This document shows, piece after piece, positions 54,236 through 64,000 of a stretch of DNA of 64,000 bases. Position 1 is the first letter of the stretch, and every line of letters starts with the position of its first letter. The notes beneath the pieces were generated by a model. It was given only the letters and a program-made list of their open reading frames with translations, searched no databases and was not told the DNA's origin. Both the position numbers and the translations under genes were made by a program. Source of the DNA: Maea johnstoni (taxonomy: Eukaryota > Annelida > Polychaeta > Spionida > Magelonidae); NCBI GenBank assembly GCA_963942565.1, contig OZ012697.1:22869781-22933780 (forward strand), given 5' to 3'.

Positions 54236-54461
54236 ATTCCAGTCAGGATTTAGAAACTGGGTGCCTAAAATTAGCCATTGTAAAATTTTAGGGCGTCCAA
54301 ATCCTTACAGCAAGGGGGACCGCAATATACTCAGATTTCAATCATAATCATGTATAAATGTATGAAAATAAGGCATGATATCCTTATACAATGTCATGGG
54401 TATTGTATGAAGATGGGTGACACCAAAAAGATACCCAGATGCCCAGCTGGCTAAGACTATG
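54236..54461 (+). mobile_element. hAT8-1 MITE
   Basis: AGTCAGGATTTAGAAACTGG, AATAAGGCATGATATCCTTA and CCCAGCTGGCTAAGACTATG are in order. A direct partial second copy (to about 54520) starts GAAACTAGGTGTCCAAAATT. Confidence 0.78.
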
Positions 54462-54526
54462 AAACTAGGTGTCCAAAATTGCCAATTGTTAAAATTTAGG
54501 GCGTCAAAATGTTTCAGGGGGAGCAG

Positions 54527-55008
54527 TCTCTCTCTATCATGGTAGTATAACATGTATACTGTGTTATACTGTGTAGGTCCTGAGTAGACTCACAGCCCAG
54601 TCTCTCTATCTATCATGGTAGTATAACATGTATGCTGTATTATACTGTGTAGGTCCTGAGTAGACTCACAGCCCAGTCTCTCTATCTATCATGGTAGTAT
54701 AACATGTATGCTGTATTATACTGTGTAGGTCTTGAGTAGACTCACAGCCCAGTCTCTCTATCTATCATGGTAGTATAACATGTATGCTGTATTATACTGT
54801 GTAGGTCTTGAGTAGACTCACAGCCCAGTCTCTCTATCTATCATGGTAGTATAACATGTATGCTGTATTATACTGTGTAGGTCTTGAGTATAATACTCAC
54901 AGCCCAGTCTCTATATCTACCATGGTAGTATAACATGTATGCTGTATTATACTGTGTAGGTCCTGAGTAGACTCACAGCCCAGTCTCTCTATCTATCATG
55001 GTAGTATA
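54527..55008 (+). repeat. 76-bp satellite, 7 near-identical units
   Basis: CATGGTAGTATAACATGTAT, ATACTGTGTAGGTC, TGAGTAGACTCACAGCCCAG recur with 76-bp spacing (one unit 79). Few substitutions separate units, so the amplification is recent. Confidence 0.95.
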
Positions 55009-55874
55009 AGTCTTGGCCAGAATTTAGAAAATGGGTGTCCAAAATTGGCAATTGTAAATTTTTGGGCGTCCTTTTTTTTCAAGGTAGACCCCATTATACT
55101 CATTACATCAATCAACATGTAATTACCGTAATTTCGCGTGTATAAGACGCACCCGTATATAAGACGCACCCCTTGTTCAGGCCTTTAAAACGGTGTATAG
55201 ACGTTAGCCCTGTGTATAGTGCGCACCCCCTTTTCGGTCCATGTCTCTAGCTATTTTGTAAAAAACGAACAAACTAGCAATGGATTCGGACAAACATTAA
55301 GTTGATTGTAATTTGAAGTCACTTATAATGCTGCTCTAAGGACAATGGAGGCTCGGACATTCATGCCGTGTATTGTAATTAGCGTGCCTAAAATAGAACC
55401 GGCTGGACGGGCCTGGTAACACACAATTCACTAAGTTGCCTACGGCTAGATAGGACTTCTAATAATGTTTTACTGTTACCACTGAAGTTGAGAGGTGCTA
55501 AACATGTTAGAACCGCAATTGAAATGAAAACATACCAGAGGCTTATTCTGATATGGGGTCTCGGTGCGGTTATGGCGGGTCATCGATTTCCGATCTCCAC
55601 GTGGCCTGGGTACTCGATGTAAAACACCCTGGATTTCTAGCTCTGTGTATAAGACGCACCCCCGAATTATGGGTAAAAATTTGTGTAAAAAAGTGCGTCT
55701 TATACACGCGAAATTACGGTACTTTATAAAATAAAGCATATTGTACACATACAATGCAATAAATAGGTATTATATCTAGAAAATCCTCATAACGTTATTG
55801 TGTGTCCTTAAGGGTGATTTTGGAGCTTTTTGGTGTCCAAATGATGCCCAAAGGCCCTGCTGGCTGAGACTATG
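55009..55874 (+). mobile_element. hAT8-1 MITE interrupted by TA-1
   Basis: AAGTCTTGGCCAGAATTTAG opens and GCCCTGCTGGCTGAGACTATGG closes it; the TA-1 element 55124..55721 lies after AACATGTAAT. No feature was recognised from 55875 to 56159. Confidence 0.82.
55124..55721 (+). mobile_element. TA-1 MITE, copy 2, nearly perfect ends
   Basis: TACCGTAATTTCGCGTGTAT and ATACACGCGAAATTACGGTA are exact inverts including the TA target. GTATAAGACGCACC and TAGTGCGCACCC words recur inside as in the 12308 copy. Confidence 0.92.
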
Positions 55875-56163
55875 GTGCTGTATTATACTGTGTTGGTCCT
55901 GTGAGCACTCAGATCCCCTCTCTCTATCAGCTCAGGGGTCCATGTGCGCTCTGTAGGGCTGTTTGTCTTATCTGTGAAATTGACAGGAGCAGCGGGTTGC
56001 CTAGCAACCCTGTTCATCCACTGACCTTGCCGACCTTGGGGGAGCTGTGGGGCTGCCGTTAGTGTGGGGCTGATAGAGTGGAGGTTAAGAAAGCCTCGAG
56101 GTAGTGGGAGGCTAGAGGAATGAAGAAAAAAACAATAAAAAATAGGGCATGATAACATCTTAA

Positions 56164-56339
56164 CTGAAGCTACTTTCGTCAAAAGCACAAGGATCCAAAC
56201 TCTGTCATGTTGGTATTCATTGGATAGCTTTCACAGGCGGAGTGCTCTCAGATGAGTACCCATGTGCCAAGGTTTCAATTCATCTTTCAGTTTTTTTGCA
56301 TCATTTTTACTGGCAAAACTAGCCACCAGGGCATAAGGG
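56164..56339 (-). mobile_element. TTAA-1 MITE, reverse orientation
   Basis: TTAA is followed by CTGAAGCTACTTTCGTC, and ACCAGGGCATAAGGG is followed by TTAA, with CTGTCATGTTGGTATTCATT inside. Confidence 0.88.
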
Positions 56340-56342
56340 TTA

Positions 56343-56785
56343 AGTTTTACTGGCCCATATAATGTAGATACCTTTCATTTTACTGGCCATGAGATTCCTG
56401 TTTGTGCCCTAAAGCAATTAGAATATATAGCACTTCAAAAATACACAAAATGTCCACTAGCCAAATTTTACTCCCTTTGAGATTTCTTCGCTAGCTCTGA
56501 AACAATTAGAATATACAGCACCTGAAAATAGCCAAAATGTCCATGAGACAAATTTTACTGGCCTTGGGATTTCTGTGCTTTCTCCGAAACAATTAGAATG
56601 TACGGCCCTATATGTCCACAAGGCAGACTTTACAAGCCCTGACAAATAAATATACTGCTCAAGGGGGCTGTATCTCAAGAATATTAGGACGACCCAATAT
56701 GTCCACTAGGCAGATTTTACTAGCCCTGACTAATAAATACACTGCTCAAGGGGGCTGTATCTCAAGAATATTAGGACATAGCCCG
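56343..56785 (+). repeat. Local satellite, ~95-112 bp monomer, about 5 units
   Basis: AATTAGAATATACAGCACCT, AAAATGTCCACTAG and TTTTACTGGCC recur; the last two units carry an extra CTCAAGGGGGCTGTATCTCA block and are almost identical. Confidence 0.83.
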
Positions 56786-57057
56786 CTTCCCGAACTGACT
56801 ATTTTCTAGTGCTCTATTAGACTTTGTCATGAGTTCAAGGACTGCACCCCATTATCTTAGATATATAATGAAGTAACCTTTGTGCCTCACTGATAGCATG
56901 TGTTCTACAGCCAGAGGTCAAGGACTATGCTCAATCTTAGTCTTAGGAGTTTGGTCAACACATTTTCATGTGGTATTCAAACCAGAAAATTTCGGCAGGG
57001 ATAAATGGGGAATATTTTTTCCAATAATATAAAAACCACATAGTTAACCATTATGCT

Positions 57058-57215
57058 GCTGGTGGCTAATTTGGCCAATGATACAAAATGATTCAAAAAC
57101 CTGTAAAATGGTTGAAACCCTGGCACATGGATACTTATCCAATGAATACCAACATGACAGGGTTTAAATGATTTTCAAAATACTTCGCGTAGCCTCAGCT
57201 TTGTAAAGCCATAAA
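57058..57215 (+). mobile_element. TTAA-1 MITE, right end eroded
   Basis: TTAA precedes CCATTATGCTGCTGGTGGCT; GTTGAAACCCTGGCACATGG and ACCAACATGACAGGG follow. Confidence 0.8.
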
Positions 57216-57372
57216 TCATACTTCCAATACTCCTAGCTGTGGCAAGTGATAAAGTTGCCTGTGACTTGGGATTAGGTGCTGGTTTTCGCCAGGTACGAGG
57301 GTTTCCTCCACCACTTACAACTAGCAAGTCATGACTTCACGAGAATTCCAGTTACCAATGCTACACTGTTGA

Positions 57373-57697
57373 ATAAGTCCTAGCTAGCAGGGCGCCGAGG
57401 TGTCATTTGGACACCCAAACTCTCAAAAATCACCCCTCAGGACACCCAAAAGTTTTTGTGATTAATTTATTTAATTATAAAAAAAAATGTCACTTTCAAG
57501 CATATAATTGACTTTTTTCTCACCTTGATAAAACTCACATCACACTTTATAATGATATTATAACTTATTCTAATAAATTAAATACATAGAATGGTTGTAA
57601 TTCAAATATATTGTGGTCTACCCTAAAATAGGTCGCCCAATAATTTTACAATTGATAATTTTTGGCACCCAGTTTCTAAATCTTGGCTAAGACCATG
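57373..57697 (-). mobile_element. hAT8-1 MITE, near full length
   Basis: AAGTCCTAGCTAGCAGGGCG, CATTTGGACACCCAAACTCT, CCTCAGGACACCCAAAAG and TTGGCTAAGACCATG are present. No feature was recognised in 57220..57370. Confidence 0.83.
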
Positions 57698-57844
57698 ATG
57701 TTGAAGGTTCCTTTTGGAAAGTCCTGACCTACATGTACTGAGTATTTGGCAGCTGTTCCGCCCATATATTATGCAATCTTGCAGGATGAAGTTGTTGTTG
57801 GTTCCAGTTATGTAATGAAGGTGACCTTGGCCTTGGCACGTTAA

Positions 57845-58031
57845 CCCATCCAATGCTAAAACTTCTTTCGTCCAAAGCACAGGGACGCAACGATTTTTGA
57901 AAACCATCTTAACCCTGTCATGTTGGTATTCATTGAATAGCTCTTGCAGAGTACTCTCAGATGAGTACCCATATACCAGGGTTTAAGTCATTTTCAGTTT
58001 TTTTTTGCATCATTTTGTATTGGCCAAATTC
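57845..58031 (-). mobile_element. TTAA-1 MITE, reverse orientation
   Basis: TTAA is followed by CCCATCCAATGCTAAAACTT; CTGTCATGTTGGTATTCATT and GATGAGTACCCATATACCAG are in inverse order. A TTAA-2 fragment adjoins it at 58035..58200. Confidence 0.82.
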
Positions 58032-58418
58032 ATCCATGCTGAAATGTTTTCCTGTAAAAAATCATTGTGATATATAGGTACTTGTGAAATTAGAGCAGAG
58101 AATTGGAATTAATTCAAAAATAATTTGAAGCAGAGTCATTGGTTTTGGTTCTGATATTTAGATATCACCAAAATAATGAACGTTTTTATTATGATCATTC
58201 AGATTTGTAAAATGTCAAAAAAATTATCATACTTTCATTTGTAAGAAACTGCTTTTCCCCCAGGTTGCAGTTTTTCTTTTGGTAAAGTTAAGGAACCATT
58301 GTCTTTACATATAATAGCCAGTAGGGTGTCTGTATGGAAAAACATAACATATGCCGATTGGCGTTGTGCATTCGTTCTTTGGGTAGATCTGCTTGTGACA
58401 AGGCGCACAGAGCTAGAG

Positions 58419-58835
58419 TGATCCATACTGTTAGCTCTCTCCCTCATCCTTCTATTGCCAGCTAGCTCTGTATGCAGGCTGTCAGTCAGGGTCTGACACT
58501 TAGATTTCAGGCTAGGGGCCCGAAAAGGTCTGTTGATAAAAATTAGTGGTCAAAAACAGGATTTTTGTTGTTTTTTCATAATATTTTGGGCCCCTAGACT
58601 GATAAATCTAGGGGCCAACGGAAAAATCTAGGGGCATATGCCCCCGGGCCCCTGGGAAAGTCGAACCCTGGTCACACTCATACGTACATAAGCTGGACTA
58701 CATACGCACATATTCACAGGAAAATACACACACACAGAGTGATCCATACTGTACATAGCTCTCTCCCTCATCCTTGTCAGCTCTCAGCTCTCAGCTCTCA
58801 GCTCTCAGCTCTGTATGCAGGCGGTCACATACACA
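58419..58835 (+). repeat. Direct duplication with (CTCAG)n expansion
   Basis: GAGTGATCCATACTGTTAGC...CTCTGTATGCAGGCTGTCA (about 58415..58495) recurs at 58737..58828, where the second copy has an expanded run of AGCTCTC. The hAT5 element lies between them. Confidence 0.7.
58497..58670 (+). mobile_element. hAT5-type MITE (CAGGGTCTGAC family), copy 2
   Basis: CAGGGTCTGACACTTAG and AGTCGAACCCTG are inverted ends; internal GGGCCCCTAG/CTAGGGGCC match the 4197 copy. Flanks GTCAGT and GTCAC suggest a 5-bp duplication with one change. Confidence 0.8.
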
Positions 58836-58938
58836 CACACACTTACATACACAGGCCTGGTGCTGGCTGCTGCTGCTGCTGCCATATTGATCGCTGGGCT
58901 GCTGGCCCCTCTTACATTGTGCAGGAAACTAGGTCACC

Positions 58939-58978
58939 CTCCTCCTCCTCATCCTCCTCCTACTCCTCCTCCTCCCAG
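58939..58978 (+). repeat. (CTC)n microsatellite
   Basis: CCTCCTCCTCATCCTCCTCC and similar triplets. Nothing else is recognised from here to 59270. Confidence 0.9.
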
Positions 58979-59574
58979 CAAGCTCACATCGCTGTGTGCT
59001 GGTAGCTGTGGCTGCAGCAGCCTCCTCTATGCTGTATGCTCTATCCATCCATTATGGCGCCAGTCTGCCATACTGCTCAGGGAGAAATAGCAGCACACGA
59101 GAAGAGACATGAGACAGCACACGTTACTTAGGAACACAATTTCCTTGAGGCACATACTTGAAATGTATTCATATTGTTCAACTCATTCATTCCCAGCTCT
59201 GGATAATTTTAGCGATATTTTGAGAAATGCTTCCTTCAATCTATTAAAAACCTGATGGGGAAGTAGGTCACCTTAACCCTTCATGCCTGGAGATCTCCCT
59301 CAATTGTCGTCTGGTTCTATGGTACTTTTGAAAATAATTCAGAAGTCATTCATTTAACATTTAGTAATTTGAAGGGCAATTTTTTGTTGTGTTCTGATTA
59401 ACATACCTACTTGAAATATTTCCTGAAAAATGCTTCGGTCTCCAAGAAAATACTGATATAGTAAATTTTCAAGCGCAACCTCCTATGTAACTGACCTTTA
59501 TGCTTCTTTGGAAAATTACTTAAGAAATGAGCATGAATTCACAGAATGTTTGAAGGAGTGTTATAAACATTTCT

Positions 59575-60003
<429 letters not shown>

Positions 60004-60099
60004 TTTCTCCTTCAAATATTTTGCATAAATAACTTGTATTTAAATAGTCCAGATATTTTTTAGAGCTACAGGCATGGGTCAATCCTTTCATGTCTGGAG

Positions 60100-60190
60100 A
60101 TAGATAGATAGATAATTGTTATTTCAAGTCGGTAATACTTTAACATAGTAAACACGAGCAGCAATGGCTCTTGGCCGGCTATATGTGCGA
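60100..60190 (-). mobile_element. 3' tail of non-LTR retroposon, (ATCT)n tailed
   Basis: AGATAGATAGATAGATAATT, TTTCAAGTCGGTAATACTTT and ATAGTAAACACGAGCAGCAA are the inverse of the segment at 29980..30076. It is 5' truncated and inserted in TTAA-2 sequence. Confidence 0.72.
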
Positions 60191-60216
60191 CAATGTTGTA
60201 CGGACCTACGATACCT

Positions 60217-60447
60217 TTAACCCAACAATACCTAAAGGGTTCCTCCAGAAATTGTCATCTGGATCTATGATAGTTTTGACAATACCTTAGAAACATAAAA
60301 TGATTTTACAAAATATTTGAAGGAGAGTTGTAGGTAATGTTATGATTGGCATTTCTCCATCAAATATTTTCCTGACCATGCTTTTGTTTGCGAAAATATC
60401 ATCAAAATTGTGTGGCCTGTTTTGGCTGCTGTGAGCATTAATAGGTT
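60217..60447 (+). mobile_element. TTAA-2 MITE, near full length
   Basis: TTTAACCCAACAATACCTAA, GTCATCTGGATCTATGATAG, AAAATATTTGAAGGAGAGTT, CATCAAATATTTTCCTGACC and GTGAGCATTAATAGGTTAA are in order. A fragment of another copy continues to about 60550. Confidence 0.83.
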
Positions 60448-60599
60448 AATATTTAATTTGTAATAATGCCTTAACAAAATATTTCAAAGGAGTGTTGACG
60501 CTAAAGTTGTGATCAACATTTCATTATCAAACTTTTGTTGTGGTCACTGAGATATAAGTCATATAACATAAGTAGGGACATGCACAGGCCAACAGTTAA

Positions 60600-60796
60600 G
60601 CTGGTGGTGGCTAATTTTGCCACTACAAAATGATGACGAAAACCTGAAAAATGATTGAAATTCTTGCACTTGGGTACTCATCTGAGAGTGCTCAGTGAGA
60701 GCTAGCTATCAAATGACAGGGTTTAGATGGTTTTCAAAAATCTTTGTGTCCTTGTGCCTTGGATGAAACTTGAAAGTAGCCTCAGTAATGAAAGGG
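60600..60796 (+). mobile_element. TTAA-1 MITE, full length
   Basis: TTAA precedes GCTGGTGGTGGCTAATTTTG and AGTAATGAAAGGG precedes TTAA. Internal GAGAGTGCTCAGTGAGAGC and TGACAGGGTTTAGATGG are present. Confidence 0.87.
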
Positions 60797-61084
60797 TTAA
60801 AAGAATTGTCCCTACTGGCGCAGAGATCTTTCTTGACAGGTAACAGCTTGTAAGGGTTTAACCTGATTTCTTTTTCTTGGGCGGGATCCAGACCTCATTT
60901 CCTTCTCTCCGATAGTGATCTGGGTTCGAGGAGAAATGATAGGAATGTGATCATCCCTAAAAACAGGTCATCCGTATCACACTCTTGATATTGGAACCTA
61001 TTCACATCTATATAGTATACAAATGTGCTGAGATATAGGATAATTAAAATATCACGTCACAGCAAGAATTAGAGAAAGTCATTG

Positions 61085-61242
61085 TTCTAGTTAGGTTTGA
61101 CAACCCATCATAAAATATTTTTTTGAAAATTATCTTTTCGATGAATAATGTTCAGTTTTCATATTGTGTGGCCATACTAGTTGCAAACGAGGCAAGTGAA
61201 AGTTTTAGATATTTTTAGCTACTATAGGCATGAAAGGGTTAA
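61085..61242 (+). mobile_element. TTAA-2 MITE, right half
   Basis: GACAACCCATCATAAAATAT, CATATTGTGTGGCC and CTATAGGCATGAAAGGGTTAA are present. Confidence 0.65.
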
Positions 61243-61929
61243 AAATAGAATGAGTTGTATAACTACATGGTAGGATTGACCTATTTATTCCTGTAGCTCA
61301 GCTGAAAAATGCCTGAGTATTTCTGTTACGTCTTCCTTAACATTAGTAAAATCTACTTGAAAGGGGAAATGTTTATTTGATTAAAACTCAGCCACAGTTT
61401 TACTTTAATAAAATTAGAAATCAATCATATTCATGGGTTTCGTGGCAAGCAGGTAGGAATTTTCAATGGAAGCAACTCATAGTTTGAGTACATCCTATAT
61501 CATTGGACTAACGTGGGGCTATAAATTAGTGAATATGGTTTATGGTTTATGTCCTTGCTAATGTTGGATACACATGAATATTACATGTCATCCTATAGAG
61601 ACACCTCAATTTATGGCCGATGCTGATCTATCCTTGGCACCTAATCTACATGTGAACAATTGGACTGCATACCAGCATTGTAGTTAGTTGTGTGCTTTTC
61701 TTTTCATTGTGACCAATTAATTCATGGGACAGTCATTTGAAAATCCAATGACCATCCTGGATTGGTACAAATTGTGATTGTAATGGTATGCTCCTAATTC
61801 ATTACGGATGGAATAAATAAAGGAACACAAAACATGTTGTCCTTATTGTAATGGACTGATTGTATTTAGAGATTTTGCCCTTGATTGGTCATTACTATGC
61901 TAAGCTTACATTTGCTGATTGATACCTAT
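61243..61929 (+). other. Intron 2 sequence, nothing recognised
   Basis: No element, tandem repeat or credible frame. Confidence 0.5.
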
Positions 61930-62250
61930 ATAACTATCTTTAGCACACCAACATTGTGATGGTTTAAACTGATTTCACCCTTCAGACCAATTATATGCTC
62001 AACAGATCCTTTCTTTGGACCAATATACAGTACACCCACATTGTGACATGTTAATATATGGATTTCAACCTTGGGATCAATTTCATGCTACACAGGTATA
62101 TCCTGATACCGTCTTTGACCAATATACTGTTCACCCATACTGTGATGTTATAAATACTGATTTCAACCTGGAGACCTAGATTATGCTACTCAGATTTATA
62201 CTGTGCCTGTCTTCGACCAATGTTCAGTACACCCACACTGATGGTATATA
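61930..62250 (+). repeat. Local satellite, ~90-105 bp monomer, 3-4 units
   Basis: GACCAATATACAGTACACCC, ACATTGTGA and GGATTTCAACCT recur at about 61945, 62020, 62128 and 62217 with considerable divergence. Confidence 0.75.
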
Positions 62251-62307
62251 GATATATAACAATGTTCTTCTTGACCCTTTCATGCCTGTAGCTCAAAAAT
62301 GTCTATA

Positions 62308-62482
62308 CAGGTGAACTTGGATATGACGGACCACTGTACGATGGATTTTTGCATATGACGGACGATACGCTTGGTCCCAGTCCGATGCATATCAAGTATT
62401 CGTCATATGTATATGATGGATTTTGCATATGACGGACCAATTTTCCTGGTCCCATTGAGTCTGTCATATCCAAGTTCACCTG
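62308..62482 (+). mobile_element. Tigger/pogo-like MITE with TA duplication
   Basis: CAGGTGAACTTGGATATGAC is inverted at the right end with one mismatch over 24 bp, and TA lies on both sides. CAG-start ends, a TA target and ATATGACGGACC resemble pogo/Tigger MITEs as I recall them. Internal CATATGACGGAC copies are mirrored. Confidence 0.82.
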
Positions 62483-62702
62483 TATAAAGAAGATTTACCA
62501 CATTCCTCCGTTAAACCGCACAGACCCCATATAAGCCAACCCCTTTTTCCTAACCTGATACCAGCATGTGCGCTTAAATAGTAAATAGAGGAATATGGTA
62601 GCTCAGCAGGGTAAACTACATCTGCTTTGTAAGTTTTCTGAGGAATGTATATTTTCGAAAAATCATGTAGCAAGACAACTTATTCTCCTCTTTCCCTTTC
62701 AG

Positions 62703-62909
62703 ACTCACGGAAGACAGAAACTATGACAGGCAGCAAGAGTATCGCTATGGTAACAGCAGGGCCGAGTTTGAGGAGCCGAGACGGCAAGTGCTGTACGAGG
62801 AGGACTCACAGTTCCAGCGCGGGCGTACGAAAGAGCGGTTCACGGGCAACCGCCAAGGCTTCCAAACGCCCGCATCAACGCCGCAGCAACGACAATATGA
62901 CAACAACAG
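62703..62909 (+). CDS. SPEN: Spen family repressor, coding exon 3 (Arg/Gln-rich linker)
   Basis: The acceptor is TCCTCTTTCCCTTTCAG and the donor CAACAG|GTAGGA. One base completes Gly123, 68 codons follow, and AG of codon 192 remains. The protein is charged and repeat-poor: LTEDRNYDRQQEYRYGNSRA, EEPRRQVLYEED, then FTGNRQGFQTPASTPQQRQY. No domain is present. In vertebrate SPEN the matching stretch between RRM1 and RRM2 is likewise a disordered Arg/Tyr/Ser-rich linker. Assignment rests on phase, canonical splice sites, absence of stops and position. A near-copy of the donor lies 144 bp downstream. Frames in other phases across this exon are shadows. Confidence 0.88.
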
Positions 62910-63566
62910 GTAGGAAAATCTGACATCGAGAAGTGACGTGAAAATTTGAATGAAACGAGCAAACCTTGAAACAGTAGCTCAGCATTTTCTCACCTTCAGA
63001 CAACTATTTTCGTATTTTAGAAATATTTCCTTTTGTTTTCAAAACAACAACAGGTAAGGAAATTGACAAGTGAAGGGAGATTTTGATTACTGTAGATCTG
63101 GTTAATTTACCCTTCTAAAATTTGAAGAACAAGCCTTTATTGGAATTTTACGAATCTCTAAACGCTATTAGTAGATATTTTGGAACCTCTAGAATTTTGC
63201 CCCACTGGTCCAAATCACGATTTTTCAAACGTAAATTAAAAAAGAAACCAACCATTAATGTTCAACTTATATCCTATTGTTATAGACAAAAGCACAATTG
63301 AAATATCTTGTGAAAAAAGCACTCAACAATTATGCTGAACTTAACAGAGAAATTCACATACATCCAATAATGTATCATACACCCTACCAGGGCTGTCATT
63401 GATATGACAAGAATCAATCGATCAAAATAATTTTTCCAATTAATAGAAAAAAAAATTCATGTCAATTGCAAATTCTTCATTCAAGAAAAATGTCAAGATT
63501 TTAGGAAGGAGTTATGAAATGAACATGAAACTTATCTAAGGTATTTTTTCTCTCCCATAATAACAG
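62910..63566 (+). other. Spen intron 3 (657 bp)
   Basis: AT-rich. It holds a duplicated exon-3-like donor at 63054 and a hAT8-4 left-end fragment at 63385..63470 (GGGCTGTCATTGATATGACA). Nothing else is recognised. Confidence 0.8.
63000..63053 (+). other. Possible 54-nt (or 33-nt) in-frame microexon in Spen intron 3
   Basis: An acceptor (TTTTCTCACCTTCAG) ends at 62999 and a donor AACAACAG|GTAAGG begins at 63054. The interval is 54 nt, has no stop in the incoming phase (AG+A) and leaves phase 2 again, so inclusion would add 18 residues without changing frame. A second acceptor (CGTATTTTAG, ending 63020) would give 33 nt, also open. It resembles a copy of the exon-3 end. There is no expression evidence, so chance is quite possible. 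Confidence 0.25.
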
Positions 63567-63824
63567 AGACCAGGTCCAACCACGTCCAGGCACTTCAAGG
63601 CAGCAAATGTATGAGGGACATTATCAAAAAGAGCAATATTCAGACGAAAAGTTTGATCGCCCAAAGCAGTCGCCCGCTCGATCCATCTCCTCGCAACATA
63701 GTAGCCTAAAAACCAAACCAAGGTCATACTCAGGGTCAAGGTCGCCGAGTCTGGGGTCAAGGTCAAGTTCCTCCAGCAGCACGAGCAGTAGTTCTAGCAG
63801 TAGCAGCAGGTCGCGAAGTAGAAG
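63567..63824 (+). CDS. SPEN: Spen family repressor, coding exon 4 (Arg/Ser-rich region)
   Basis: The acceptor is CTCCCATAATAACAG and the donor AGAAG|GTAAGA. One base completes Arg192, then 85 codons to about residue 277 and two bases of the next. Residues run DQVQPRPGTSRQQMYEG, then SPARSISSQHSSLKTKPRSY, then a long Ser/Arg stretch with SGSRSPSLGSRSSSSSS ending SRSRSR. Vertebrate SPEN has the same kind of Ser-rich run (SGSGSRSRSSSSDS) before RRM2. RS stretches bind RNA and other SR proteins and are usually phosphorylated. The gene continues beyond the window; RRM2-4 and SPOC are not seen. A near-copy of the exon end and donor lies 138 bp downstream. Confidence 0.93.
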
Positions 63825-63939
63825 GTAAGAAAAATCTGTCCAGCTTACTCCTTGGGAGTCCCAAGTTGTGATTTTCCCCACAAACGTACGATGCCGAATT
63901 GTAATGGGCAAAATTCGCCAAAATCTAGTAGTATAAACT

Positions 63940-63995
63940 AGTACCAGGTCATGAAGTAGAAGGTAAGAAAAATCTGTCCAGATTAACCCCTGTGA
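63940..63995 (+). repeat. Duplicated exon-4 end and donor in intron 4
   Basis: CCAGGTCATGAAGTAGAAGG and then GTAAGAAAAATCTGTCCAG repeat 63808..63855 with few changes. It carries an in-frame stop when read in the Spen phase, so it is not an obvious exon. Confidence 0.8.
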
Positions 63996-64000
63996 GTCAG

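Noticed and set aside
54527-55008. CRISPR-like or coding tandem repeat
   Set aside because: The whole 76-bp unit repeats without spacers, and stops occur in every frame.
62645-62923. Alternative protein over Spen exon 3
   Set aside because: It is in another phase and runs across both splice sites; the Spen phase is supported by exon joins on both sides.

Overview
The window is animal nuclear DNA: spliced genes with GT..AG introns, very long repeat-filled introns, dense non-autonomous DNA transposons (MITEs), many locally amplified minisatellites, a tRNA-derived SINE and a 200-bp assembly gap of Ns. The protein similarities and repeat style fit a marine invertebrate, possibly a non-vertebrate deuterostome; that is an inference with low confidence, and the species is not identified.

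Only two protein-coding genes are supported. They sit head to head. On the minus strand is the first coding exon (2783..3059) of a bacterial-type amidohydrolase/deacetylase; its other exons lie left of the window or were not found. On the plus strand, 270 bp away, starts a Spen-family (SPEN/MINT/SHARP) nuclear repressor. Its first four coding exons are 3330..3412, 24087..24371, 62703..62909 and 63567..63824, about 277 residues: RRM1 followed by an Arg/Ser-rich region. The frame is open and phase-consistent across all four. Intron 1 is 20,674 bp and intron 2 is 38,331 bp, so nearly all of the window is Spen intron. The 270-bp gap (3060..3329) is a candidate bidirectional promoter with a perfect CRE, a DR1 nuclear-receptor site and two TGCGCA half-sites.

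The introns hold mobile DNA and tandem repeats. Labels used below: TTAA-1 and TTAA-2 are short elements in TTAA targets (piggyBac/Kolobok-like); hAT8-1, -2 and -3 share CAGGGTCTTAGCC ends, and hAT8-4 has TAGGGATGTCAT ends, with 8-bp target duplications (TSDs); hAT5 elements have CAGGGCTC/CAGGGTCTGAC ends with 5-bp TSDs; Harb-1 is a GGCCTA-ended MITE with TTA/TAA TSDs; TA-1 and a Tigger-like MITE have TA TSDs. No intact transposase was found, so all look non-autonomous. Many are nested in each other or in satellites, and the interrupted satellite monomers give empty sites that confirm several TSDs.

Unusual structure includes a 2-kb foldback region of 18-bp palindromes at the left end, a 1.68-kb TTAA element carrying an array of a 16-bp motif in both orientations, a 28-bp satellite made from a hAT terminus, and near-copies of splice sites beside three Spen exon junctions. 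One of these outlines a possible in-frame 54-nt (or 33-nt) microexon. No prokaryotic system, CRISPR array, retroviral element or complete transposon was recognised.
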